Under the pieces are notes generated by a model. The model did no database searches and was not told where the DNA came from. It worked only from the letters and a program-made list of their open reading frames with translations. Positions 1 to 13,160 of a stretch of 64,000 nt of DNA are shown one piece after another. Every line of letters begins with the position of its first letter. Within the stretch, counting starts at the first letter, position 1. The DNA comes from Sitta carolinensis. Lineage: Eukaryota; Chordata; Aves; Passeriformes; Sittidae. Position numbers and translations under genes: made by a program. Where the stretch lies: assembly GCA_032173965.1 (NCBI GenBank), contig CM063287.1:6019859-6083858 (forward strand), in the 5' to 3' direction.

Positions 1-291
1 CTTAAGAGCACAGCAATGTCACCCACTCCATTGGCCTTTGATTTGCATCCTCTTCTGCAGTACAACCCTGTTCTTTCTCAGGAACCTACCCACACATCAC
101 TCTTGTCCTCAGGAGAGGAATTCCTCCCTTCTGAAGAAGAGGGGAATTACATTAAGAGTGAGGACCATTGTAAACATCAGGTATCTTTCACAAATGAACC
201 CTCTGCAGTTCAGCAAAACAGGACACTCTCATAGAGCACATCTTCTTCCTGGGTGGGATGTTCACACGTGTCATGTTTTTGTTCACAACAG
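1..291 (+). other. TMEM26: TMEM26 intron (3' part), continuing from before the window
   Basis: This stretch ends in a usable splice acceptor, with AG at 290-291 after a T-rich run. The short open frames in it do not resemble TMEM26 or any family I know. The exons encoding the N-terminal membrane segments of TMEM26 must lie upstream of the window, because the coding part seen here begins about a quarter of the way into the protein. Confidence 0.75.
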
Positions 292-405
292 TACTGTGGC
301 AATGAGCCTGGTGCAGTTCAGGTGAATGTCAGCAATCAAGACTTCAATCAATCCAGAGAGAGCAGTCATGGAAGTGAGGGAACAGATCACCACATCATTC
401 AGACG
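292..405 (+). CDS. TMEM26: TMEM26 internal coding exon (probably exon 3)
   Basis: This exon is 114 bases (38 codons) and both boundaries are in phase 0. It is preceded by AG at 290-291 and followed by the donor GT at 406-407 (ACG|GTAGGG). It begins Tyr-Cys-Gly and ends Ile-Ile-Gln-Thr. It contains Asn-Gln-Asp-Phe-Asn-Gln-Ser, which matches the polar, poorly conserved loop of vertebrate TMEM26, where mammals carry a similar DFNQ stretch. Two N-glycosylation sequons are visible (Asn-Val-Ser and Asn-Gln-Ser), which fits a loop outside the cytosol. The segment has no hydrophobic stretch. Identification rests mainly on the join into the next exon (Thr|Ala-Lys-Val-Phe-Val-Asn), which reads through in the known TMEM26 order. 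The main uncertainty is the exon number, since the upstream exons are not in the window. Confidence 0.88.
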
Positions 406-2203
<1,798 letters not shown>

Positions 2204-2280
2204 GAAGAATTACGCTCTTATAAATGCAATTCTTGCTGTATGGACCTGGAGTATGTTACAGTTTCCACTTGATCTTGCAG
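2204..2280 (+). CDS. TMEM26: TMEM26 internal coding exon (probably exon 5)
   Basis: This exon is 77 bases, too short to stand out as an open frame. The first base completes the split Arg codon from the previous exon. The exon then reads Lys-Asn-Tyr-Ala-Leu-Ile-Asn-Ala-Ile-Leu-Ala-Val, Trp-Thr-Trp-Ser-Met-Leu-Gln-Phe-Pro and Leu-Asp-Leu-Ala. It leaves one base of the next codon at the donor GT at 2281-2282 (CAG|GTTAGT). The Trp-Thr-Trp-Ser-Met-Leu-Gln-Phe-Pro-Leu-Asp-Leu block is a signature of TMEM26 and forms another hydrophobic, probably membrane-spanning segment. The acceptor is strong, with a C/T-rich run before TCATAG. The phases of both boundaries match the flanking exons, so the reading frame is continuous. 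This is the best evidence that the four exons belong to one functional transcript. Confidence 0.94.
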
Positions 2281-4522
2281 GTTAGTACTTGCACATAGAC
2301 AAGAAAAGAGAAAAAATGCTCTTAAGTTTTTGCTGGTGCATCTTGTGGCTGTGCACACACTACAGGATGTACCAAGCTCTTCTGGTGGAGAGGAATTCAT
2401 ACAACAACAGCTTTTGAAGAAAGCTCATTGTGGTTTCTTTTGAGGAAACACTTGTTTCTGGCTAATCTCTGATCTCTCTGATAGAGGTCTCTACTTTCAG
2501 GAAAAGAAAAAATGGATTGTACTGTTGTATTGCTCTAGTAGCCTGTTACTGCCTTAAACTTCACTATGGGAGCTCACAAGTTAGATCAGGTCTATTATAT
2601 TATGGCTCAAATTTGGGTAGATTACTAGACCCTACCGAGAGACAGGCAATTGTGAACTACAGAACAGCACAGCCAAAAGCACAGGAGAATTCCCTATTCA
2701 CAGGAGACCTAAAGGACCGTATGATGTTGGGACCCTACACCTTTATCTTAATCTAAAAGGGCCAGCTATTCAGCCAGCTCAGTGCTGGGTTTGTCCCTGG
2801 GCAGAAAGGGCTTCTCCCTGTCCGAAAAGAACAATGAAAGCTGTCTGGAGCATCATCTGTTCCAGACTTTTTCGCCTCCAATCACAAGTTTGCAACAACT
2901 ATAGCAGTCCAAAAATGCATTATCCTCCATATTATCTTATACAAAACAGATTTCTAAGCTGACACACTGACTAATATAATAAATTAAAATTTTGCAAAGT
3001 ATTATTTTGTTCATTACTCTTTTCTTCATGGACAGTGCTAGGCTTTGTTTCCAACAGGAGAGTTATGAAAATATTTCAACTCAGCAGCTAACCTCCTAAA
3101 AAATCTGATGCAATCACATTTCAGCTTTGTCATAGCTAAAATTCATGCTCCTGTTAAAATGTATTCTATTAGACATGCACAGCACTCAGGTTTAAAAAAA
3201 CCTCAACCAACCAAATAAAAAACATTCTATCTACATCACCACCACACAAATAAATTCAAATAGCACTTTAAAAATAAGTTCTTTTTTTTTTTTTTCCCCT
3301 AGCTGTTGCTTTTCCACTTATTTAATTACATTTACCAGTTAAAAATTAAATTACTGAATACACATTTTCCTGAAGTTACTATGGATACAGTTTTTTTTAG
3401 GTAGTTCTATACAGTTGCACAGATAGTACTTTTTGTTCAGGCATCAGAATGTTTATTCGCACATCCAACATGACGTAAAAGAAATTTTTAGGCACTTATG
3501 ATTAGACTACAGCAGTGCAGTTAGGACTATTAAGCAGCAATGGCAGGGAAGCACATTAAAAGATTAGCTGCTGCTGAAGCTTTGCCTAATGGATTCAGCA
3601 AATTTCTATATTTTACAACTCATTTTTCATTTGAGTCTCATCTCTTTTCCCCCTCACCCCAGCACTGACTCAAACAAAAGAATTGTTTTAGCAAGTTGCA
3701 ATGTTTGGCAGTTGTTACTGCATCACAAGTAGTGATGTTTTTAAAACCAATGAAATCTCCCTGTCCAAGGGACAGTTAATTAGGCTTTGTGTGTTTCTGT
3801 GAGAGACAGCCAGATTTACCCCCACAAACCCTTCTGATGCTCCTTCTCTGGGCACTGCACATAGAGAGCATTTGAGCCCACCACCACCTTTACAGCCAAG
3901 GGGAACCCATGCATGCATGTTCCAGCAGTTGTGTGAAATCAATAGCCACAAGGCTAAGAAGAAGTAACCATGCCTCAAGTCTTACATGGCAGAGAGAGAT
4001 CACATAATGCTCAATATTGCCTGGCACTGACAAGCCTTATTCTTACTATGACACATGAAAAAGGCAGTGGCTATCTGGTGAATATTTAAAAAGCAATGTC
4101 TTTGCGTGGAAGAAAGTGAAGTGCTACAGCAGCGGCTGTTCCCTTTTCAGCACAGTGTTTTTTCTTAAGGATACATACTGGTCCAGCATGTTGACTTTCC
4201 AAATAAAAGGCCTAGGGAAGTTGTGAGGAATCATTAGATGAGCTATTTCTGCTTCTTGTTGTATAAGTGTATAAATAATGGCATGCTTGAGGGATACAAA
4301 AGGGGAAGTGGTTTTTAGTCCTGTTTGTTAGGCCACAGAAGTGCTTCAGGTGAGTTCAGAGTGTTTTGCTGAAAAACATCCCAGAAACTAGATATGCTAT
4401 ATGTAGCACAGTTTAGAGGTGAATGCATTTATAATCCAGAGTACCCTGTATTGTGAGTGCCCTTTAGACCAACCCTGGCTCCACTGCACACCGTTGTTTT
4501 AACATAACTGTTTTATTTCCAG
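2281..4522 (+). other. TMEM26: TMEM26 last intron
   Basis: This intron is 2242 bases, with donor GTTAGT at 2281 and acceptor TTTCCAG ending at 4522. It contains a poly-T run near 3281-3296. A chance 18-base exon-like segment near 4330-4347 (TTAG before, GTGAGT after) is not supported by known TMEM26 structure. No repeat element was recognised. Confidence 0.9.
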
Positions 4523-4935
4523 TACAGCACATTGGCTGCAAAGCAAGCGCATCGGCCCGGCGGATCCCCAGCCTGCTGCTGTGCAGGTACAGCGCGGAAC
4601 TCTGGAACATTGGGGTCAGCCTTTTCATACAGGATGGGCCCTTCTTCATTGTGCGCTCAATTCTGATGGGCCACTTCAGAATATTCAATCAGATGCTGGT
4701 ATTTTTTACAGCTAAGAATATCTTAGTTGTGACTCTGCAGTTGTATCGGCTGGCAGTGATAACGTTAGACTTCCGTGCTACTGTTGTGCAGAAGAGCAGG
4801 AAAGAAGTCTGTTGCTGCCCATGTGAGCCTTATGAAGCTCATGCTCATGCTACTGGTCTCCAAGAGAATGAAATGAAAGAGTTTGTTGCTTTTCCTCCGA
4901 AAGGGGAATCTCAAGCTCCATCAGAAGATCACTGA
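4523..4935 (+). CDS. TMEM26: TMEM26 terminal coding exon (C-terminus and stop)
   Basis: The coding part of the last exon is 413 bases and ends in TGA at 4933-4935. The first two bases complete a Val codon split with the previous exon. Diagnostic TMEM26 blocks follow in order: Arg-Tyr-Ser-Ala-Glu-Leu-Trp-Asn-Ile-Gly, then Phe-Ile-Gln-Asp-Gly-Pro-Phe, then an Asn-Gln-Met-Leu-Val-Phe-Phe segment, then Ala-Lys-Asn and Leu-Gln-Leu-Tyr-Arg-Leu. Two hydrophobic stretches are present, followed by a polar tail of about 55 residues. The tail has a cysteine cluster (Cys-Cys-Cys-Pro-Cys) and is rich in Glu, His and Ser. A membrane-proximal Cys cluster of this kind could be acylated (inference). The tail is the fast-evolving part of the family. 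The 5' end of the exon is locally CpG-rich (about 4541-4575), unlike the AT-rich surroundings. The four exons here total 274 codons. The mammalian protein is roughly 370 residues, so about the first quarter is outside the window. Confidence 0.95.
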
Positions 4936-7900
4936 GCAGTTACTGACTTGGAAGAGGTTGCATTTCCCACAGCTTCTTCAGAAGGGCTTTGCTAGTTTCA
5001 GTGATCAAATACACCTTGAGTGCCTAAGTCATCTTTTCCATCAAGAGAATATTAATTTCTTCTAAATTGTAGGGGAACTTTCTCAAGCAAATTCATAGAA
5101 ATGGGACATTTTAAAAATCAATTTATATGGTGGGTTTTGACTAGTTCCATATTATATTATTCATAGGGGTTTTGTAGCCATAGTTTGTAGTATCAAGAAA
5201 GGCTGGAAACACTAACAAGATTGGTTATTACCATTGGTGGCACTGTGCTGACCTATGTACTTGCATGTATTCAAGTAGGACAAGCCTGTCCTTTAGAGGG
5301 AGCACAAAAGCATTGAGCTCTACTAGAATGATAGGGCTATAACTACGGTGTGATGAACAATATATTCGCCATGTACAGGAGGAACTACAGCAGCAACAAC
5401 ATGTGCAGGTGTGTTAGTGCTGCTACTGTGACATAAGAACATTGTTCATTCCAGAAATCTAAGGAAACCTTCTTCAGATGTTACCTCATCTTTGGCTGGA
5501 TTCAGTTAAGAACTATGCAACACCATGAAACTGCATACAAAGGACTTTTTAAGACCTTCGTGATCCGAATAACTTAAACCTTAACAAAAAGGAAGAAGCA
5601 GTCCCCCGGATCACTAGAAGACAACTACATTTGCTACAGGCATTTTCTACAGATTCGCTTGCCTTTCTATTTCTACCAGTTAGACCATACACACACAGAA
5701 CACACATGGACAAAATCTCACCAAAATATTTGTTAATACTTTTTTCTTCTTGATTTTACAGTTGAGACAGTTTTTAAATGTCACCATTCTGTATGATTTT
5801 TAAAAGTGGCCTGACCTAGACATAGAATCTCTCTAGAAGGAAGATGGCACTGCTCTCAAGGCAATCTAAGCCAAAGGATTCAGGCATGCACTTCATGTTT
5901 CGTAAAGCACCACAAGGTTCTGTGAAATAACCTGAGAGATTGTCTGGTCTGGTGAGTGTCAAGATCCATTTTGAAGAAATGGCTAATAATTAATACTTTA
6001 CTACTTTAACATTTGGAGTGAAAAACATGGGCCCCAATTTCTCCCAAGAGCACACTTGAGATCAATGTAAGATCATTGACTTTACTGGACTTAGCTTAGA
6101 GAAGCTGAAAGTAAGATAAGTGATTTTTGAAAATCTGCCTAAAAATTTTATTCTCATGGAAAATGACAGGTGCTTCTACAGATTTCCGCATTCATTCTGA
6201 AAAAAAAGCAGAAAAGCATATAGAGTGACCAAATTAAGGTAATTTCCCATATTAAAAACACCAAATTAAACCTTATTTTCTAAAGCCTCAGCTATCTTAA
6301 AACCAGAGTCTGGTTTCAGGAATGAAAATGGTGTTTCTGCCATCATTGCAGCAGTCATATACTTATTTATCCACACCCTGATAAGCAATGACACATTTAT
6401 TCTTTGAAAGATGAACCTGTTTAAGAAGTCCAAACACCAAAGATGTGAACATGTGTTTATACTTGTGAGTTCTTACTGTTCTACGCAGGATGAGATCCTT
6501 CCATTACGAAAGAAGAAAATGCACAGACATAAGAAAGTATCATATGCTTCATAGCCCTGTCTGCCATTTATATAGAGTAATAAGGTGCAACACCTCCTTC
6601 TTTGCTTATTTTCAGACTTTTTCCAGCAGCAGTTTTAAAAAGCCAATCACTACTTGCCATGGTGTTGTGAGGCAGACATATGGAAAATGGAATGCAACTT
6701 CATTTTGGATTTTAATTCAAGTCCAGAGGTAAAAAAGTGACAGTTCTGATGATGAGCTGTCCTGTCTAAAACCTTTCACACTGGGATGAATTTAGAATCA
6801 CTTGGTAGAACCACAACACAGCTCTTCCTTGCAGATGCAAGCCGGAACTACTTGTATTCATTTTGAGTTTACCACTTGCTGATAGAGTAACTATCCTGTT
6901 AAAAGGATCACTGCTAATTAATTTGGAGTATACTGAGCTTGCTAGAACATCATTCTAAATTCATCAGCACAAAAACTGCAAGGATGTACTTTTTTAAAAC
7001 TTGCTATTTAAAGTCTTCGTTCAGCAACAAACTGCCTACTAGACTCAGCCTGCAGCAAATGCAAGATCCCCTGGGGTCAGCAGTACAGAGACTGGTTACA
7101 GCAGGAATATTTCACAGCAAACTCTATTTCCTGGTCTTCAGGCTGTTCAATTTTAAACAGCAGTAAAGCTTCAGATCACATTTATGGTGACAAGAATTCA
7201 CTCCAGTGTTAGGTGGTTACTATCCTCATCCTCATTCACAGACAAAATAGGCCAGATCCTCTTCACGTGTACAATACAGTAGATTTGGATTTCCCTTTTC
7301 CTCCCCACTACTGCAGTGATGGCAGTCAGATTGCTTAAAACCAAAAAAAAATTCAGACTAACAAAGTAGTAGTAGTATAAGTTCCCACATGGGTACAGAG
7401 GGGAATCACATATACCAGATAGCAGCAGGAGTGGTATCAGCTCCCTCTACTTCACTGAGAAGCCTAGAAATGGCAATTAAGAAGTCTAGTAACTTGTATG
7501 TTTTTGGCAGAGCAGCAAACCCCAGTTGCAAGCCCTCCTGAGTTTCCTGTTGCAAATGTTTGAAGCAGTTGTGCAGCTTTGTGTTTCACAGCAGGCTGTT
7601 GGAGGCAGCTGAAGCAGCAGCTGGCTTTGGGGAGCCGTGGTGCCATCCCACAGCCTTTCAGAGCTCTGCACTAGGCAAGGGGTAGAATGGACTCACTTGA
7701 AGATCTGCCAGCATCTGTGGTGTACCCAAAGATGCCATGCTTGCTCTGCAGGAAAAGCTGCAGTAAACCTTCAGATGGGGAAAATTCAAGACTCCAAAAT
7801 GGAAGAATTTCAGAACATTTATCTTAACCATTATTTACTCAAGTCAGGAGAACACATTACTAAATCTGTTCTGCAAATAGATATTTGACCATTTACTGTT

Positions 7901-8677
7901 ATTTATTCTGGTTGTCCTGCCTTGTCCTTCTAAATTATTCCATATTAAAGCTCACTAAAATGTTTTACCACTTGTCTTTTTCTGAGCTAAAATGTATTCC
8001 TCCTTTCTTTTGGACATTGGCTCAAATAACATCATAGCCCTAAGCAGGAAAAACAACAAACAACAGCAATGATTTTATTGCATTCCTGTTGGTATTTGTA
8101 CTGTACTATGTTCTCTGTGACTATGTGGAAATGGAAGAAAATGTGCAATTACTTAAAAAAAATTCCAACAGCATTTTGCAAATAAAAGGCAGTTACCTCA
8201 GGCATAGCTGCCAATTTATAATGTGAGAGCTGACTGTTATATGTTCCTATTAATTATATCTTCCACATGCTGCTTTTCCTTTCCATGCTTCTTAAGTTAA
8301 TTACTTAGGCCAGATTCTCTCTGCTGCCGTTGATTTGAAAACCCGCAAGCAACTGCAGCTAATTTCACTCTGTTCTGGATAGGTTCTTTACTCAGAGCCT
8401 TTGCCTCCAAGTATGCAAGTCACAGTGCAATCCCCAAGAGGATGTGTTTGACATCTGCATACAGGAGGCATTTTAAACACACAAATACATATATGCATTT
8501 AGATACTCTCACACACACCTGGCAATGCCCAATATACCGCTTTTATTTCTGTAGCAATCTGTAAGTCTGCCAGCCAGAACACTCTGATGCCTCCAAAACA
8601 CTTATAGAAAATACCTAAGCATTACAAGTATCTTGAAACTTAAATACTAAGCATACCATACTCTGAATATGCTGATT
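4936..8677. other. TMEM26 3' UTR of unknown length, then intergenic DNA
   Basis: The 3' UTR of TMEM26 must start at 4936, but I cannot place its end. No clear AATAAA with a downstream GT-rich element stands out in the first 1.5 kb. ATTAAA-type hexamers occur near 6250, and AATAAA occurs near 8181. Open frames here are short and unrecognised. No mobile element was recognised. Confidence 0.5.
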
Positions 8678-8704
8678 AAAAAAAAAAAAAAAAAAAAAAA
8701 AAAA
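8678..8704 (+). repeat. Poly-A run (27 A)
   Basis: An uninterrupted run of 27 A follows GCTGATT and precedes GTTCCC. It could be the tail of a retrocopy, but no recognisable source sequence lies immediately upstream, so it is listed only as a homopolymer. Confidence 0.95.
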
Positions 8705-11700
8705 GTTCCCTGGAATAAATTCTTTCCATGCAGATTTCCTCAGCTGAATGAAATGTACCCAAACATTAGTTTCCCCTCAAAAATAAAGTTTTTTGGGCGA
8801 GCATTAGAACATAACACCAGCACAAGGTGTTTAAAACTGCACAAGGCTGTTTCTCTGATGCTGTGTCAATAGAAAATAGGCAAGCTATGCCATCATCAGG
8901 TTGAGAGTCCCTGGCCCCTCTTTGTATTCAATTTTATGCTTTTTTCACACTGCTATTATGAGGAAGGAAGTCTCTCCTTCCATACAAGAGGAAAGAAAAC
9001 AGATCATTCCAGTCTGTAGAGGTGAGGTGACAAATATGGGTCACAGTGGCAAAAGAAGCAGAGATGTTTACCCAAGACTGGTTACTGCACCAGCATGGAA
9101 ATACAGCAGTACAGACCCCTAATGGAAGATATTAATAACTGAGATAACCATACATGAGCTGTGTTCTGAAAACCTTTCCTGGCCCTTCAGAGCCAGCAGA
9201 GGAAGGGTTCTCAACAGCCAGCTCCTCTCCAATATCTTCAGCAAGGTCCTAGGACAGGAGTTACAGTGATCCCAAGTCTGTCTTGAAGGTATCACTGAAA
9301 TCCTCTGTGCAGTTTTTCCTAATTTGGTCCCTTTGGGTTGTGTCTTTTCCCTTCAGTTTGGGCAAAAGGCGTGGTAGTGAAAGCAATGTAACTATAAAAA
9401 AACCCTTCATTTATCAACCTAAACCTTTACCTCACCCTCTACATAATGCTCTTGGCTCATCCATATTTCTGCCTGCTTTCTGTACCCACCTTCCAGATCT
9501 CAGCACACAGACAAAACATGCTAAACACTGTACCTCCCACTGCTGCCTGTGGAAGTCTTTACAAAAGCACATAAGAATTCAGACCAAAGATTAAGAAGAG
9601 CCAAGCCTATTTCTTCCTGTTAAAGATGAAAGCTATCTACAGCTGCCAAAGCTTTTCCTCCATTTGTTTTTAGCCTATTACAGGGAGAAGAATATTTTCC
9701 TGAGTAGTGTCTCTGTGAAGGACTAACTTATTGGAAGAGCAGCATCATTTCCTGTAGCCCTATGGATTATTATCTCTTTCAAACTGTAGGGTCACACAAA
9801 GTTTGAAATGAGACTGTCAGGATGTAGGTAAAGATAATGGAGTTGAAAGGTGGTGCAATGTAAGTGATGCCCTAACCCAGCATTTTTAATTTTGAGAGAT
9901 GGGAAAGGACTTCAAGCCAAGTAAAACAGGTCTGCATGAGTAGCATCTGTAACAGCAGCTTGGAAGAGCTGAACAAAAATTGCTCTAAAATCTTTAGTGT
10001 TCTATACATCTAGCTAATATCATCCTAAAATAATCAGATACAATGAGTATAATCACAGCTAGGCCTCACAGAAGTCTCCGGAAGAACATTAGAATAAATT
10101 TACAGTGTAAAAATCTGGTTGAGTGTTGCTGTTCTTTCATTTTATATTACTCTGAATAAACTGATGCATCACATTTGAAGAATGTGTTGGGCTTAATTTT
10201 ATTTGACATCCTGCCTAAGTGCTTCACAATTTCATTCCCCTGATAGAATTCACAAAAAGCTTGTCTTTCACAGCAAAATTGGTAGAAGCCTTGTTGGAGC
10301 ATCTTTTGGGATTGCAAGAGACAATAGTATGCTCTGAAACCACAGCACATGAAGTGAGACAGCTGTCAGACATTATAACTCACTGCAGGCCTCATCCTGT
10401 CTTCAGTCAGCATTCACAATGCCACAGCTGAAGAGCAGTACTGTGTAGTATTATAGAGAAACATAAAGACAGGGCTCATTTTGTCAGGCAACCAATTAAA
10501 CATTGAAAAAGCACTTTCCAAAAAGATTTATCACAACTGCCAAACTAAAATACTGGTTTTTACTCTTTAGAGGTCAGCTCTGAAGCTGTTAGAGTTCTCT
10601 GTCATTCTGGCTTTTTCTTCTCCTTTCTCCATCCAGATGTCACATTGAGGTGAAACCTAGTTGTCCTAATCCAGTAACAAAGCAATGGAAGTTAACATTC
10701 TGCCTTAGGAGCTGCATCTCGAGTCTAACTTAAAATTGAAGCTCCATTGTGGCAGAAAAGAAAGAATTATTTTGTGGCCTAATCCAAGGAATACTAATTC
10801 ATTTTAAAAAACTCTTGTATGCAGAAAAATGAGAGAATGCATAAGTAAGATTTGCCACAGGGTAGCCTGAAGCCATATGCCAGCAAGTTACTCTGCTTGT
10901 ATATTATGAGAATTTTTATCCATCTAATCAATAAGAAATGAGTAGTTACTATGGCAATTTCTACACTACAAGGTAGTTTTGCTGCAGTAGAGTATGTTCT
11001 AGAAGGACAAATACACTTGCCATTTTGTTACGCAAATTTTTCACCTTTTACAGTGTTGCAGTACAGTGTGTAAGCTAGAGAACAGTTAGAAGGAAAAGGT
11101 GAGTAGAATAAAATGAGTTAAAATATAGTGGTGGTTGTAAAGGATGGCTTGGGAATTCTTAACTGAATAATAGTTAATTCTTATCTAAATAATAGATGCC
11201 AGGTTAGAGCAATTCACAAACATTCAAACAAATCAAGCAGCAATTTTGCAGATCTTTATTTGAATCCATGTATAATGAAACTAAGATTTCATTACTTCAT
11301 TTCCTTTTGATTACCTTCCTCCAAGTTTAAACTAATGGGGCTAGAGAATAGTCTCCTTATACCATCATCAATTCATACTAATATTGCTTTCAGAGGATAG
11401 CAATATACTGCAGTAGCCTGATTACAATGAATGTATTCTGTTTTAGTACAATACTCAATAACCTTGTAGGGACTGCTGACACAGAGAACAAGCATAAAAA
11501 AATTCACTTCAAAATACAGAATACTGTAATAGGAGCACAGAGTTCTTCTAAAGGTTTGAAAATAATTGATCCCAGTCATCTTTATTACATACACAGAGAA
11601 AATGTACATGCCTTCCATAAAATATTTATCAAATTTCCACCACCTTATATTTTGAAGTTTTGATTTTTCCTCTACACCTCTTCAAAATATTATCCTTTTT

Positions 11701-13099
11701 CAAGTAATAGAAAAAATGCTGAGAAGAAACCTAAACCCTACAGAGGCAGGCAGTTCCCTGCAAGAGCTCAGACAGGAAGAGATGCCATGGCTGCATAGGG
11801 AGACAAACTAAAGCTAACCACAATTGAAGATGAGACAATGATTGTAGCATAAACCTGTCAAAAAACATGGCTGGGAGAGAGAAGCCTAAATTAACATGGG
11901 GACAACTTCAGATGAGAGAAGCAGCCACATGAATGCAGGGGTTTAAGGCTACTTTGAAGCCCCCACTAACTTCTCCTAGAATCCATACATATACACTGTG
12001 AAGTTACAAGCAGGTATTTCTGATAAACAGATGACCCAAGAGATGTTTAGATTTTGATGCCCTTTTTCCAAATAAGCAATGCTGAGAACTGAAAGCTTAT
12101 GTGACTAAAGGTATGGGGGTTCTTTTCCCCAGGATTCAGATGCAACTGTATTTTTGCTTATATAATATTACTGACTCTAAAGTTTATAAAATTACAAAGT
12201 AACACTAATTCCTATATCAGAAGGCTCTGAGCTTCACTGTAGTAACAAAGACATACCCCAAAACCTCACAGGTAGATTATAATTAAAAGAAGCAGCAGGT
12301 ATAACCCACAATAACATGTAGGTTCAAAAGAGATCTTTGAAGTGGGACAATTCTTTTGAAAGTTGAGAAGAATTGAATAAAGAGAGACCCTACATCAAAA
12401 GATGGTAAGCTTAGGCAAACCTTGTGAAGGCTGGAAAGTTAAATGGTAGTTGTTTATCACAGGCCAAGCAAACACTGAGGTAATGGATAAACAAACAGAC
12501 AGAAATCTTGATCTCTAGCACTGCACAAAGGAAAAACTGTTAAATTAGAAGGGCGACCTAGCGAGCTTGCCCTACACTCACCATTACAAAAAGAGCATAC
12601 TAAGAGGCTGGGCTGCTTCTGGAGAAGACACTCAACCTTCACATACTGCCAACTTATGCATTGCAGTAGTCAACATTTAGCCACTTGAAATTAAGCCTAT
12701 GTCGGGATACAGTTTTCTAGGAGTCTGGAAAGAATTCACAATTGGACAATGAGGGGGTTTAAAAGGCCTCTCTGTTTTCTCCCAACTGTGTTACCTCAAC
12801 ATGACACTCATCAGATGATTTCAAGCCCATTTCCTTATTAAAAAGGTCCAGCTATATCACTTTTTCCACTGCAGAAAGAGGGCATGAAACACAAGAGGTG
12901 GACTGACCTAGAGATAGTCAACATCATAAAACTAGACTTGGAAAAGTTTTTATTCTCATCTCTTAGAAGGTCCTTAAAGCCACAGAGCAATTCCTCAGAA
13001 AATATCATGTAACACAGCAACCAATATCATTGTTCGGAAGTTTCAGTATTTCCCTTCAGTTTGTTATCTGGGTACAGGAAATAATATCCTTCTGAAGTT

Positions 13100-13160
13100 A
13101 AGAAGGACATAGAAGGAACATAGAAGAAAGAACATAGAGGGACAAAGAAGAAAAACTTTA
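13100..13160 (+). repeat. Short purine-rich imperfect tandem repeat
   Basis: The motif AGAAGGACATAG recurs four times with small changes (AGAAGGAACATAG, AGAAAGAACATAG, GGGACAAAGAAG). This is low-complexity purine-strand sequence without a coding signal. Confidence 0.6.

Noticed and set aside
16..234. Open frames at the window start as upstream TMEM26 coding sequence
   Set aside because: They do not resemble the hydrophobic N-terminal part of TMEM26, and exon 3 has its own clear acceptor at 290-291.
4330..4355. An 18-base microexon-like segment in the last TMEM26 intron (TTAG before, CAG|GTGAGT after)
   Set aside because: It would add six codons in frame, but known TMEM26 proteins join directly at this boundary and the acceptor is ordinary. 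Chance is more likely.
8678..8704. Poly-A run as the tail of a processed pseudogene
   Set aside because: No recognisable gene-derived sequence or target-site duplication lies upstream.
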